Position numbers and translations under genes: made by a program
Shown: positions 1 through 6,479 of the stretch, piece after piece
Numbering within the stretch: position 1 is the first letter of the stretch
Layout: the number at the start of each line of letters is the position of its first letter
Notes under the pieces: model-generated
Told to the model about the DNA's origin: nothing
Seen by the model: only the letters and a program-made list of their open reading frames with translations
Database searches by the model: none
DNA from: Bacteroidales bacterium UBA1410
GTDB lineage: Bacteria; Bacteroidota; Bacteroidia; Bacteroidales; Dysgonomonadaceae
Direction: 5' to 3'
Length of the DNA: 15,567 bases
NCBI GenBank assembly: GCA_002305015.1
Contig: DBPW01000018.1
Location: forward strand, 40,732 to 56,298

Positions 1-1245
1 TGCATTGTTTTTATTGACGAGATTGATGCCGTAGGACGTGCTCGGGGTAAGAATGTCAATTTCGGAGCAAATGACGAACGTGAAAATACGTTGAATCAAC
101 TGCTAACCGAGATGGATGGATTTAGTTCGAATAGCGGAGTTATCATTCTTGCAGCGACCAATCGTGCCGATATCCTGGATAAAGCTTTGTTGCGTGCCGG
201 TCGTTTCGATCGCCAGATCTATGTTGAATTACCCGATTTAAATGACCGTAAGGAAATATTTAATGTTCATCTTCGTCCGATTAAAATTGATGAAACGGTA
301 GATGTTGATTTTTTGGCTCGTCAAACTCCAGGCTTTTCGGGAGCCGATATAGCCAATGTATGTAACGAAGCAGCCTTGATTGCTGCACGAAGGAAAAAAA
401 AGTTTGTGCAGAAAGACGATTTTTTGAGCGCGATAGATCGCATTATCGGTGGATTGGAAAAGAAAAATAAAATTATTACGCAGGATGAAAAACGCTCCAT
501 CGCACTTCACGAAGCCGGTCATGCAACCCTTAGCTGGTTTTTAAAGTATGCTAATCCCTTAGTCAAAGTCACCATTGTTCCGCGAGGGAAAGCATTGGGC
601 GCAGCTTGGTATTTGCCTGAAGAGCGGCAAATTACCACTAAAGAACAAATGCTCGACGAGATGTGTGCGTTATTGGGTGGTCGTGCTGCTGAAGAATTAT
701 TCACGGGAACCATTTCATCGGGGGCAATGAATGATCTGGAGAGGGTCACCAAACAAGCATATGCCATGATTATGTATTTGGGTATGAGTGAAAAATTGGC
801 CAACTTGTGCTATTATGATTCCACCGGCCAGGAGTATTCTTTTTCTAAACCCTACAGTGAAGAAACGGCGAAATTGATCGATAGCGAAGTAAAAGCCATG
901 ATATCGGAGCAATATGAGCGTGCCAAAGCCATTCTTTTGCAGCATAAGGAAGGCCACGGCAAACTGGCTGCAATTCTTTTGGAAAGAGAGATTATTTATG
1001 CAGAAGATTTGGAAGCGATTTTTGGCAAACGTCCGTGGATATCGCGCTCGCAAGAGATTTTGGAAAGCAATAAGAATATGAAAACAGATGATCGCACCAT
1101 TCGATCGAAACCTCAGGAATTAAACCCTGTTAGTGAAACGAGCGATGATGCTTCAAATGGATCTTCTTTTAAAGAAGACGAAACAAAAGGACAGGGGATA
1201 TCTGATGACAAAAAGGAAGTCCCTATACCCAATGATGAAAATTAA
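1..1245 (+). CDS. ftsH: ATP-dependent zinc metalloprotease FtsH (5' truncated by window edge)
   Basis: Membrane-anchored AAA+ protease that unfolds and degrades misfolded membrane proteins and selected regulators. The frame is open from base 1, so the transmembrane N-terminus and Walker A lie outside; 414 residues are visible. They begin in Walker B (hydrophobic strand then DEID, residues 6-9), followed by the second-region-of-homology arginines (GRFDR, near residue 65) and the AAA lid. The zinc-protease motif HEAGH is at 170-174 and the probable third zinc ligand is Asp245 in GAMND. After the peptidase domain comes a roughly 60-residue hydrophilic, acidic, low-complexity tail, which is common in Bacteroidota FtsH but carries no recognisable motif. 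A strong hairpin follows the stop codon, so this is the end of its transcription unit. The family call is secure; only the 5' end is missing. Confidence 0.97.
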   Translation, partial: CIVFIDEIDAVGRARGKNVNFGANDERENTLNQLLTEMDGFSSNSGVIILAATNRADILDKALLRAGRFDRQIYVELPDLNDRKEIFNVHLRPIKIDETVDVDFLARQTPGFSGADIANVCNEAALIAARRKKKFVQKDDFLSAIDRIIGGLEKKNKIITQDEKRSIALHEAGHATLSWFLKYANPLVKVTIVPRGKALGAAWYLPEERQITTKEQMLDEMCALLGGRAAEELFTGTISSGAMNDLERVTKQAYAMIMYLGMSEKLANLCYYDSTGQEYSFSKPYSEETAKLIDSEVKAMISEQYERAKAILLQHKEGHGKLAAILLEREIIYAEDLEAIFGKRPWISRSQEILESNKNMKTDDRTIRSKPQELNPVSETSDDASNGSSFKEDETKGQGISDDKKEVPIPNDEN

Positions 1246-1261
1246 TCTCTTTAAATTTTAT

Positions 1262-1310
1262 AACGAGGGCACCTACTATTACATGGGGTGCCTTCGTTGT
1301 TTTATGACAT
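1262..1310 (+). terminator. Rho-independent terminator after ftsH
   Basis: A 12-bp stem (1262-1273 with 1287-1298, one G-U pair, core GGCACC/GGTGCC) closes a 13-nt loop and is followed by a T-rich stretch. It lies 17 nt after the ftsH stop codon and separates ftsH from the superoxide dismutase gene. Confidence 0.8.
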
Positions 1311-1392
1311 TCTTTTCTTTTTATTGATTTTAGATTTTATTAATAAGAATCAATCTAAATTAGTTCGAACAAAATGCCTCTCTTTTTCGTTA

Positions 1393-1400
1393 TACCTTTG
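1393..1400 (+). promoter_or_regulatory. Bacteroidota -7 promoter box for the superoxide dismutase gene
   Basis: TACCTTTG matches the TAnnTTTG -7 consensus of Bacteroidota and ends 22 nt before the ATG at 1423. No clear TTTG -33 element is visible at the usual spacing. Its position supports the long start with the signal-like N-terminus, because transcription would begin upstream of 1423. Confidence 0.55.
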
Positions 1401-1422
1401 AAAGTGATTAACGACAAATAAA

Positions 1423-2109
1423 ATGAAGAAATTATATGCTTATTTTATAGGATTAGTAGCGATGAGCATGCTTATATGCAACAATTCAAATGCTAAAAGT
1501 ATTGATAATATTAACTCTAAAAACAGTAAAAGTATGAAATTCGAAAAAGTACCGCTTCCTTATGCTCCCGATGCTCTTGAGCCGATCATCAGCAAAACAA
1601 CAATTGAATTCCATTACGGTAAACATCATCAGGCCTATGTGGATAATTTAAATAAGCTTATCGTAGGAACAGAGTTTGAGAATGCCGATTTGGAAACTAT
1701 CGTAAAAAAGAGCGAAGGAGCTATATTCAATAATGCAGGTCAAGTTCTGAATCATAATCTTTATTTCACTTCATTTTCTCCTAATGGGGGAGGTAAGCCA
1801 AAAGGCAAATTGGCTGAAGCGATAGATGAGCAATTTGGTTCATTCGAGAAATTTCAGGGATTATTCAATGATGCCGGAGTTTCATTGTTCGGTTCGGGTT
1901 GGGTTTGGCTGGCTAAAGACGAGAATGGCAAACTTTCTATCGAAAAGGAAAGTAATGCCGGTAATCCGATAAGAAAAGGATTAACTCCCATCTTGGGATT
2001 CGATGTGTGGGAGCATGCTTATTATCTCGACTATCAGAATCGCCGGGCAGATCACCTGAAAGAATTATGGAAGATTATAAACTGGGACGTTGTCAGTCAG
2101 CGTTATTAA
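1423..2109 (+). CDS. sodB: Fe/Mn superoxide dismutase with an N-terminal export signal
   Basis: Converts superoxide to hydrogen peroxide and oxygen. The metal ligands are all present: His64 (in FHYGKHH), His111 (in GQVLNH), Asp194 and His198 (in DVWEHAYY). Gln107, four residues before His111, is the iron-SOD type position, and Gly192 sits where the cambialistic Porphyromonas gingivalis enzyme has its metal-specificity glycine, so use of either metal is possible. The SOD fold starts near Met38, where cytosolic Bacteroidales enzymes begin. The 37 residues before it have a Lys-Lys start, a hydrophobic run (about residues 5-18) and a signal peptidase I-like SNA site near residue 24. Cys19 lacks a good lipobox (isoleucine at -1). 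I infer an exported, probably periplasmic enzyme. The first ATG was chosen because the -7 box lies just upstream of it; Met38 (1534) is the alternative cytosolic start. Confidence 0.93.
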   Translation: MKKLYAYFIGLVAMSMLICNNSNAKSIDNINSKNSKSMKFEKVPLPYAPDALEPIISKTTIEFHYGKHHQAYVDNLNKLIVGTEFENADLETIVKKSEGAIFNNAGQVLNHNLYFTSFSPNGGGKPKGKLAEAIDEQFGSFEKFQGLFNDAGVSLFGSGWVWLAKDENGKLSIEKESNAGNPIRKGLTPILGFDVWEHAYYLDYQNRRADHLKELWKIINWDVVSQRY

Positions 2110-2154
2110 TTGAAGGCAGTTTATATCCGGTAGAATGGACATGTTTGACTGGGG

Positions 2155-2190
2155 ATAGAGACGTCGAAATAACCGGCGTCTCTATTTTTT
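2155..2190 (+). terminator. Terminator after sodB, between convergent sodB and obgE
   Basis: A 12-bp stem with one G-T wobble (2155-2166 with 2174-2185, core AGAGACG/CGTCTCT) and a 7-nt loop runs straight into six T residues. This is a textbook intrinsic terminator for the plus strand. The stem could also slow obgE transcription arriving from the other side, but there is no T-run on that strand. Confidence 0.88.
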
Positions 2191-2206
2191 AGTTGCATCC
2201 CTTTAT

Positions 2207-3361
2207 TTAAAAATCTTCTTCTTCGTAATTGATTGTGTTTTCTAAATTGTAGTTACTCCTATCAGTTTCATTGGTTGTGGTATTATCTTCCGTTTCGTCG
2301 AGAGGAGTGGATGTTATATCCAAATTCCGGTGAACCAATGTGTCTTTTAACAAAACATGAGGATCAAAATCTTCGAAGTCGAGCGTTTCCCAAAGAACAT
2401 CTTTTAGTTTATCGATGCCAAAACCCGTAATGGAGGAAATAAATACATAAGGAATATCGGGTAAATCTTGTGCTATCTTTTTCATTTTCTCCTCATCCAC
2501 TATATCCGATTTAGAGATAGCCAAAACGCGACGCTTATTCAGCAATTGGGGGTTGTATTGGATCAGTTCGTTTACCAGCGTATCATATTCTTTGCGGATA
2601 TCTTCAGAGTCGGCAGGGATAACAAAGAGCAGCAAGGCATTGCGTTCAATGTGTCTCAAAAAGCGCAAACCAAGACCTTTCCCTTTACTTGCTCCTTCGA
2701 TGATCCCGGGGATATCTGCCATTACAAACGATTTTCCATCCCGATATTCCACCATTCCCAAATTGGGTTCTAATGTGGTGAAAGGGTAGTCGGCAATTTT
2801 GGGTTTTGCAGCAGAAACTACCGACAGCAAAGTCGATTTTCCGGCATTTGGAAAACCCACCAGACCTACATCGGCCAGAAGCTTCAATTCCATGATCACC
2901 CATCGTTCCTCTGAAGGTTCTCCGGGTTGTGCATAACGCGGAGTTTGATTGGTTGCCGATTTGAATCTGGCATTCCCTTGTCCTCCCCTGCCCCCCTTTA
3001 ATAAAATAACTTCTTGGCCATGTTCCGATATATCACATAAAAATTCACCTGTATCGGCATCATATACTACCGTTCCGCAAGGCACTTCAATGATTTTGCT
3101 TTCTCCTTTTTTACCCGATGATTGGTTACGTGATCCGCTGTGGCCGTTTTCGGCAAAAAAATGGCGTTGATAGCGTAAATGCAACAGGGTGCGACAATTG
3201 CGGTTTCCGCGCAGGATAATATTTCCACCATCCCCGCCGTCACCCCCGTCAGGACCACCTTTTGGCAGGTACTTTGCCCTATGGAAATGGACAGACCCAC
3301 TGCCGCCTTTTCCTGAGCGACAAAATATTTTTACATAATCAACAAAATTGGATTCCGTCAT
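2207..3361 (-). CDS. obgE: GTPase Obg/CgtA (ribosome assembly)
   Basis: Obg-family GTPase that binds the 50S subunit and couples ribosome maturation to growth and (p)ppGpp state. The 384 residues show the glycine-rich Obg fold first (about 5-160, with GGPDGGDGGDGG near 35-46), then the G domain: G1 GFPNAGKST (169-177), the switch I region DYPFTT (191-196), G3 DIPG (216-219), G4 SKSD (283-286) and G5 around SSITG (309-313). G4 has serine where NKxD normally has asparagine. Residues past about 330 form an acidic, Asn/Thr/Glu-rich tail, the variable C-terminus of this family. Its ATG overlaps the adk stop codon by 4 nt (ATGA), so translation is probably coupled and both read from the adk promoter. 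Confidence in the family is very high. Confidence 0.97.
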   Translation of the reverse strand: MTESNFVDYVKIFCRSGKGGSGSVHFHRAKYLPKGGPDGGDGGDGGNIILRGNRNCRTLLHLRYQRHFFAENGHSGSRNQSSGKKGESKIIEVPCGTVVYDADTGEFLCDISEHGQEVILLKGGRGGQGNARFKSATNQTPRYAQPGEPSEERWVIMELKLLADVGLVGFPNAGKSTLLSVVSAAKPKIADYPFTTLEPNLGMVEYRDGKSFVMADIPGIIEGASKGKGLGLRFLRHIERNALLLFVIPADSEDIRKEYDTLVNELIQYNPQLLNKRRVLAISKSDIVDEEKMKKIAQDLPDIPYVFISSITGFGIDKLKDVLWETLDFEDFDPHVLLKDTLVHRNLDITSTPLDETEDNTTTNETDRSNYNLENTINYEEEDF

Positions 3362-3945
3362 TCTTTTTTCTCTGCAATAACGTTGTCAACTGCTTGTGCT
3401 ATGGAAGCAAAAATCTCTTCGATTGAGCCTTTCCCTTTAATCTCTACCAGCTTTCCTTGTTTAGCGTAGAATTCCTTTAAAGGAGCAGTTTGGTTATAAT
3501 AAACTTTTAATCGCGATTCAATGGTTTCGCGGTTATCGTCGGAACGTCCCATTAGTTCTCCTCGTTTGAGAAGCCGGTTAATGAGCTCTTCATCGTCAAC
3601 CTCAAGGCTGATGACAATGGATATTTCTTGTCCGAATTTTTTCAGTATTTTATCAAGAGCCTCTCCCTGAGCCAGTGTTCGAGGAAATCCGTCAAAAATA
3701 AACCCTTTCGCATTCGGATTTTTTTTGATAGTCTCTTCCAGCATGCCAATGACTACTTCGTCAGGAACTAATTGGCCTTTGGCGATGTAATTTTCGGCCA
3801 TTTTTCCTAGTTCGCTCTTTTGTGCTATCTCAGCTCTTAATAAATCTCCTGTTGAGATGTGTTCCAGTCCGTATTTTTCTTTCAAATAATTGCTTTGTGT
3901 ACCTTTTCCCGAACCGGGGGCTCCAAAAATAACAATGTTCAACAT
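3358..3945 (-). CDS. adk: Adenylate kinase, short (AK1-like) form
   Basis: Catalyses ATP + AMP = 2 ADP in the cytosol. The open frame reaches up to 4215, but that extension runs through the tRNA gene; the real start is the ATG at 3945, which gives MLNIVIFGAPGSGKGTQ with the P-loop at residues 8-17, as in all adenylate kinases. The protein is 195 residues. AMP-site residues are in STGDLLR (31-37) and DGFPRT (85-90). The LID is the short kind (RGELMGRSDDN, about 128-138), without the long insert or zinc cysteines of the E. coli and Bacillus enzymes. A TATCTTTG box lies 38 nt upstream. The stop codon overlaps the obgE start as ATGA. The adk-obgE pair links energy-charge control to ribosome assembly and recurs in Bacteroidales. 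Confidence 0.97.
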   Translation of the reverse strand: MLNIVIFGAPGSGKGTQSNYLKEKYGLEHISTGDLLRAEIAQKSELGKMAENYIAKGQLVPDEVVIGMLEETIKKNPNAKGFIFDGFPRTLAQGEALDKILKKFGQEISIVISLEVDDEELINRLLKRGELMGRSDDNRETIESRLKVYYNQTAPLKEFYAKQGKLVEIKGKGSIEEIFASIAQAVDNVIAEKKE

Positions 3946-3983
3946 AGTTTGCTTTTTAATTATTCCGTATATATTTTTCATTG

Positions 3984-3991
3984 CAAAGATA
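3984..3991 (-). promoter_or_regulatory. Bacteroidota -7 promoter box for adk-obgE
   Basis: On the minus strand this reads TATCTTTG, a full match to TAnnTTTG, 38 nt upstream of the adk ATG. The predicted transcript would start near 3977. That lies downstream of the in-frame ATG at 3981, which supports the 3945 start for adk. No convincing -33 TTTG is seen. Confidence 0.6.
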
Positions 3992-4058
3992 GCCATTTGT
4001 TTCTTTTTTGGTGAATAATGGTTGAAACAATAACAAAGGAGGTTCTGAAGTTTGAAAA

Positions 4059-4086
4059 ATAAAACGGCACAAAAGTGCCGTTTTAT
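4059..4086 (-). terminator. Hairpin terminator after tRNA-Cys
   Basis: A perfect 12-bp inverted repeat (4059-4070 with 4075-4086, core AAAACGGCAC/GTGCCGTTTT) closes an AAAA loop, 10 nt beyond the 3' end of the tRNA. The A/T ends give U-tracts in both directions, so it could work on either strand. It separates the tRNA transcript from the adk-obgE unit. Confidence 0.85.
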
Positions 4087-4096
4087 CTTGTTCGAG

Positions 4097-4167
4097 AGGT
4101 ACCTGGCGGATTCGAACCGCCGTAAACGGTTTTGCAGACCGCTACCTAGCCACTCGGTCAAGGTACC
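4097..4167 (-). tRNA. tRNA-Cys(GCA)
   Basis: The minus strand folds as a 71-nt cloverleaf: a 7-bp acceptor (GGTACCT with AGGTACC), a 3-bp D stem (ACC/GGT), a 5-bp anticodon stem (GCGGT/ACCGT) around loop CTGCAAA with anticodon GCA, a 4-nt variable loop, and a 5-bp T stem (GGCGG/CCGCC) with loop TTCGAAT. The discriminator base is T, the U73 identity base of tRNA-Cys. The 3' CCA is not encoded and must be added afterwards. A consensus -7 box lies 14 nt upstream and a terminator hairpin follows, so the gene is probably its own transcription unit between radA and adk. Confidence 0.97.
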
Positions 4168-4181
4168 GAGTAAAGTGGCCA

Positions 4182-4189
4182 CAAAGATA
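4182..4189 (-). promoter_or_regulatory. Bacteroidota -7 promoter box for tRNA-Cys
   Basis: TATCTTTG on the minus strand ends 14 nt before the mature tRNA 5' end, so transcription would begin a few bases ahead of the tRNA. The box lies in the 54-nt gap after the radA stop codon and is the same octamer as the one in front of adk. Confidence 0.6.
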
Positions 4190-4221
4190 ATACATTTTCC
4201 CGATTTTAAAAACAACAGGCA

Positions 4222-5595
4222 TTATTTTCTAGCAAATAGACGATTGAAAGCTTCTTCAACTTTTCGTACCGATTCAATCTTAATTGCTGTTTTTGCGGTA
4301 AACCCTTTCAGATTATGTGCCGGGATAAGGATGGAGGAAAAACCGAGTTTCTCTGCTTCAAGGATGCGTTGTTCTATACGGTTAACCGGCCGAATTTCTC
4401 CCGATAGTCCCACTTCGCCGGTCAAACAAATGTTTTTGTCTATCGAGATATCGAGACTTGACGATAAAATAGCGCTAATTATCGATAAATCCAATCCCGG
4501 GTCGCTTACACGTAGACCGCCCGCTATATTGAGAAAAACATCTTTTTGCGAAAGTTTGAAGCCCGCTCTCTTTTCCAATACCGCCAGCAACATGTTCATT
4601 CTTCGGATATCGAAACCGGTGGATGAACGTTGGGGTGTACCATAGGCTGCCGTGCTTACCAGAGCCTGAGTTTCGATCAAAAAGGGGCGGATACCTTCGA
4701 TTGCGGCGGCGATGCTTACGCCACTCAATCCTTCATGGTTTTGGGTGAGCAGCAACTCTGAAGGATTGATTACTTCACGCAACCCCGACGAATTCATTTC
4801 GTATATGCCGACTTCGGATGTGCTGCCGAAGCGGTTTTTTATGCTTCGTAGAATGCGATACATGTAATGTTGGTCACCTTCGAACTGCAAAACCGTATCC
4901 ACAATATGTTCTAGAATTTTAGGTCCCGCAATGTTGCCTTCTTTGGTGATATGCCCAATAAGTATCACGGGTATGCCCGATTGTTTTGCAAACTTTAAAA
5001 TCGAAACAGCGCATTCGCGCACCTGGGAAATGCTTCCGGGTGACGATTCCAGCGCCTCGCTGTAAACCGTTTGTATGGAATCGATGACTACCAATCCGGG
5101 TAACGTGTTTTTAATATGGGTAAATATCTGATCGAGATTGGTTTCGCAAACAACCAGGCAGTTATCGTTTTGTATGCCGATTCTGTCGGCACGGAGTTTT
5201 ATTTGTCTCGCACTTTCTTCTCCCGACACATAGAGCGATCGAATGTGTTGCAGTTTCAGTAGAGTTTGCAGCACGAGGGTAGATTTTCCGATGCCCGGTT
5301 CCCCTCCGATCAACACCACCGAGGCAGGAACAAGTCCTCCGCCCAGCACACGGTTCAATTCGGCGTCGATAAGGTTGATCCTTGGTTCTTCATCGGCTTT
5401 TATTTCGTTAAGAGGCAATGGCTGACTTTTTATACCGGAAAAAGAACGCATATCTTCTTCTTTGGCGAGGTCGTTTTTGCCAACGAGTTCTTCTACGAAT
5501 GTTCCCCATTCGCCGCATGCCGGGCAACGTCCCATCCATTTGGGTGATTCATTGCCGCAATTGCTGCAAAAATATACCGATTTGAGTTTTGCCAT
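4222..5595 (-). CDS. radA: DNA repair protein RadA (Sms)
   Basis: RecA-like ATPase that helps process branched recombination intermediates, including in natural transformation of several species. All family parts are present in 457 residues: an N-terminal C4 zinc finger (Cys10, Cys13, Cys24, Cys27), Walker A GGEPGIGKST (97-106), a Walker B-like strand LVVIDSIQ (168-175), the RadA-specific KNRFG motif (253-257), and a C-terminal Lon-protease-like domain from about 290, used as a scaffold rather than a protease. The length is typical. The ATG at 5595 follows a TAACTTTG box by 13 nt, which implies a very short leader. The gene is monocistronic or may read on into tRNA-Cys, although the tRNA has its own promoter box. 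Confidence 0.98.
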   Translation of the reverse strand: MAKLKSVYFCSNCGNESPKWMGRCPACGEWGTFVEELVGKNDLAKEEDMRSFSGIKSQPLPLNEIKADEEPRINLIDAELNRVLGGGLVPASVVLIGGEPGIGKSTLVLQTLLKLQHIRSLYVSGEESARQIKLRADRIGIQNDNCLVVCETNLDQIFTHIKNTLPGLVVIDSIQTVYSEALESSPGSISQVRECAVSILKFAKQSGIPVILIGHITKEGNIAGPKILEHIVDTVLQFEGDQHYMYRILRSIKNRFGSTSEVGIYEMNSSGLREVINPSELLLTQNHEGLSGVSIAAAIEGIRPFLIETQALVSTAAYGTPQRSSTGFDIRRMNMLLAVLEKRAGFKLSQKDVFLNIAGGLRVSDPGLDLSIISAILSSSLDISIDKNICLTGEVGLSGEIRPVNRIEQRILEAEKLGFSSILIPAHNLKGFTAKTAIKIESVRKVEEAFNRLFARK

Positions 5596-5608
5596 TGTTC
5601 TTTCTTCG

Positions 5609-5616
5609 CAAAGTTA
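5609..5616 (-). promoter_or_regulatory. Bacteroidota -7 promoter box for radA
   Basis: TAACTTTG on the minus strand matches TAnnTTTG, with 13 nt to the radA ATG. If it is used, the mRNA has a leader of only a few bases. A TTG lies upstream but at shorter than usual -33 spacing. Confidence 0.5.
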
Positions 5617-5739
5617 GCGAATATTTGCAAGTCGAACGGTTAAAATGAAACCGTATTCTTCTATTTTACCCTAAAAACCTAAAAATTATCAGGGAATAAT
5701 TTTAATTCGAAATCGATAGAGGATTCCTTTTGTCTCTAT

Positions 5740-5759
5740 TCATTTGTAATCATTTGTAA
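5740..5759. repeat. Tandem duplicated 10-mer between radA and rnhB
   Basis: TCATTTGTAA occurs twice back to back in the 263-bp non-coding stretch between radA and rnhB. The rest of that stretch is AT-rich and holds a weak 8-bp AT hairpin (5682-5689 with 5696-5703); I see no gene and no convincing rnhB terminator in it. The repeat could be an operator for radA about 145 bp downstream, or chance. Confidence 0.5.
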
Positions 5760-5858
5760 CTAGAACAATAAAAAGAATCCGGCAGCTCTTGCAGTTTACG
5801 GCCTATTTTTCTATTTGTTCGCAATTTAGAAGAATAAAAGTGAATGGTGTAGTATTGT

Positions 5859-6479
5859 TTAGAATTCGATTTTCAATTGTTTTTCTAATAGTGTAAAACT
5901 TTTGCGGTGGTGTGGGGTGATGCCATATTTTTTGATTGCCTCACGATGCAACTGGGTAGGGTATCCTTTGTTTTGTTCCCAACCGTAATCCGGGAATTCG
6001 TTGTGAAGATTTTTCATGTATTCGTCTCGATAAGTTTTTGCCAAAATGGATGCAGCCGCTATCGACATGTATTTTCCGTCACCTTTTACAATACACGTAT
6101 GAGGAATCTCTTCGTAGGGATGAAAACGGTTTCCGTCAACCAGAATATGTTGCGGTCGTACAGAGAGCTTGTCCAATGCTTTGTGCATGGCTTTTATAGA
6201 TGACCTAAGAATATTTATTTCGTCGATTTCCTGGACTGAGCATGAAGCCACGCCAAAACACAAGGCATGTTTTTCGATAAGAATTCGCAGTTCGTTGCGA
6301 TCTTTTTCCGAGAGTTGTTTAGAATCGTTCAGCTTGGCATGTTCAAAGCCGGGAGGGAGAATTACAGCGGCGGCAAAGACCGGCCCTGCAAGACATCCAC
6401 GTCCTGCTTCGTCGCAACCTGCTTCCATGCAATTGCTATGCATGCAACATTCCAAATGCGGAAACGGTTTTGGTTTCAT
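5859..6479 (-). CDS. rnhB: Ribonuclease HII
   Basis: Cleaves the RNA strand of RNA-DNA hybrids and nicks at single ribonucleotides in DNA, starting ribonucleotide excision repair. The 206 residues carry the RNase HII active site: Asp23-Glu24 in GCDEAGRG, Asp115 in LVDGNRF and Asp134 in VKGDGKY, followed by the conserved SIAAASILAK helix, plus GYPT (172-175) and the HHRKSF motif near the end. The start used here is the ATG at 6479, which overlaps the stop of the upstream metallophosphoesterase gene as ATGA. Met13 or Met18 would also leave the active site intact, but the overlap favours the first. Expression probably depends on the upstream gene through translational coupling. Confidence 0.96.
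   Translation of the reverse strand: MKPKPFPHLECCMHSNCMEAGCDEAGRGCLAGPVFAAAVILPPGFEHAKLNDSKQLSEKDRNELRILIEKHALCFGVASCSVQEIDEINILRSSIKAMHKALDKLSVRPQHILVDGNRFHPYEEIPHTCIVKGDGKYMSIAAASILAKTYRDEYMKNLHNEFPDYGWEQNKGYPTQLHREAIKKYGITPHHRKSFTLLEKQLKIEF

Noticed and set aside
1133..1327. Small open frame overlapping the ftsH 3' end
   Set aside because: It lies in another frame of the ftsH tail and across the terminator hairpin; the product is low-complexity with no recognisable family.
3946..4215. N-terminal 90-residue extension of adenylate kinase
   Set aside because: The extension is encoded across tRNA-Cys, its terminator and the adk promoter box; the conserved protein begins at 3945.
4052..4645. 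197-residue plus-strand open frame over tRNA-Cys and radA
   Set aside because: It is antisense to a tRNA and to a clearly conserved radA gene; the translation resembles no protein family.
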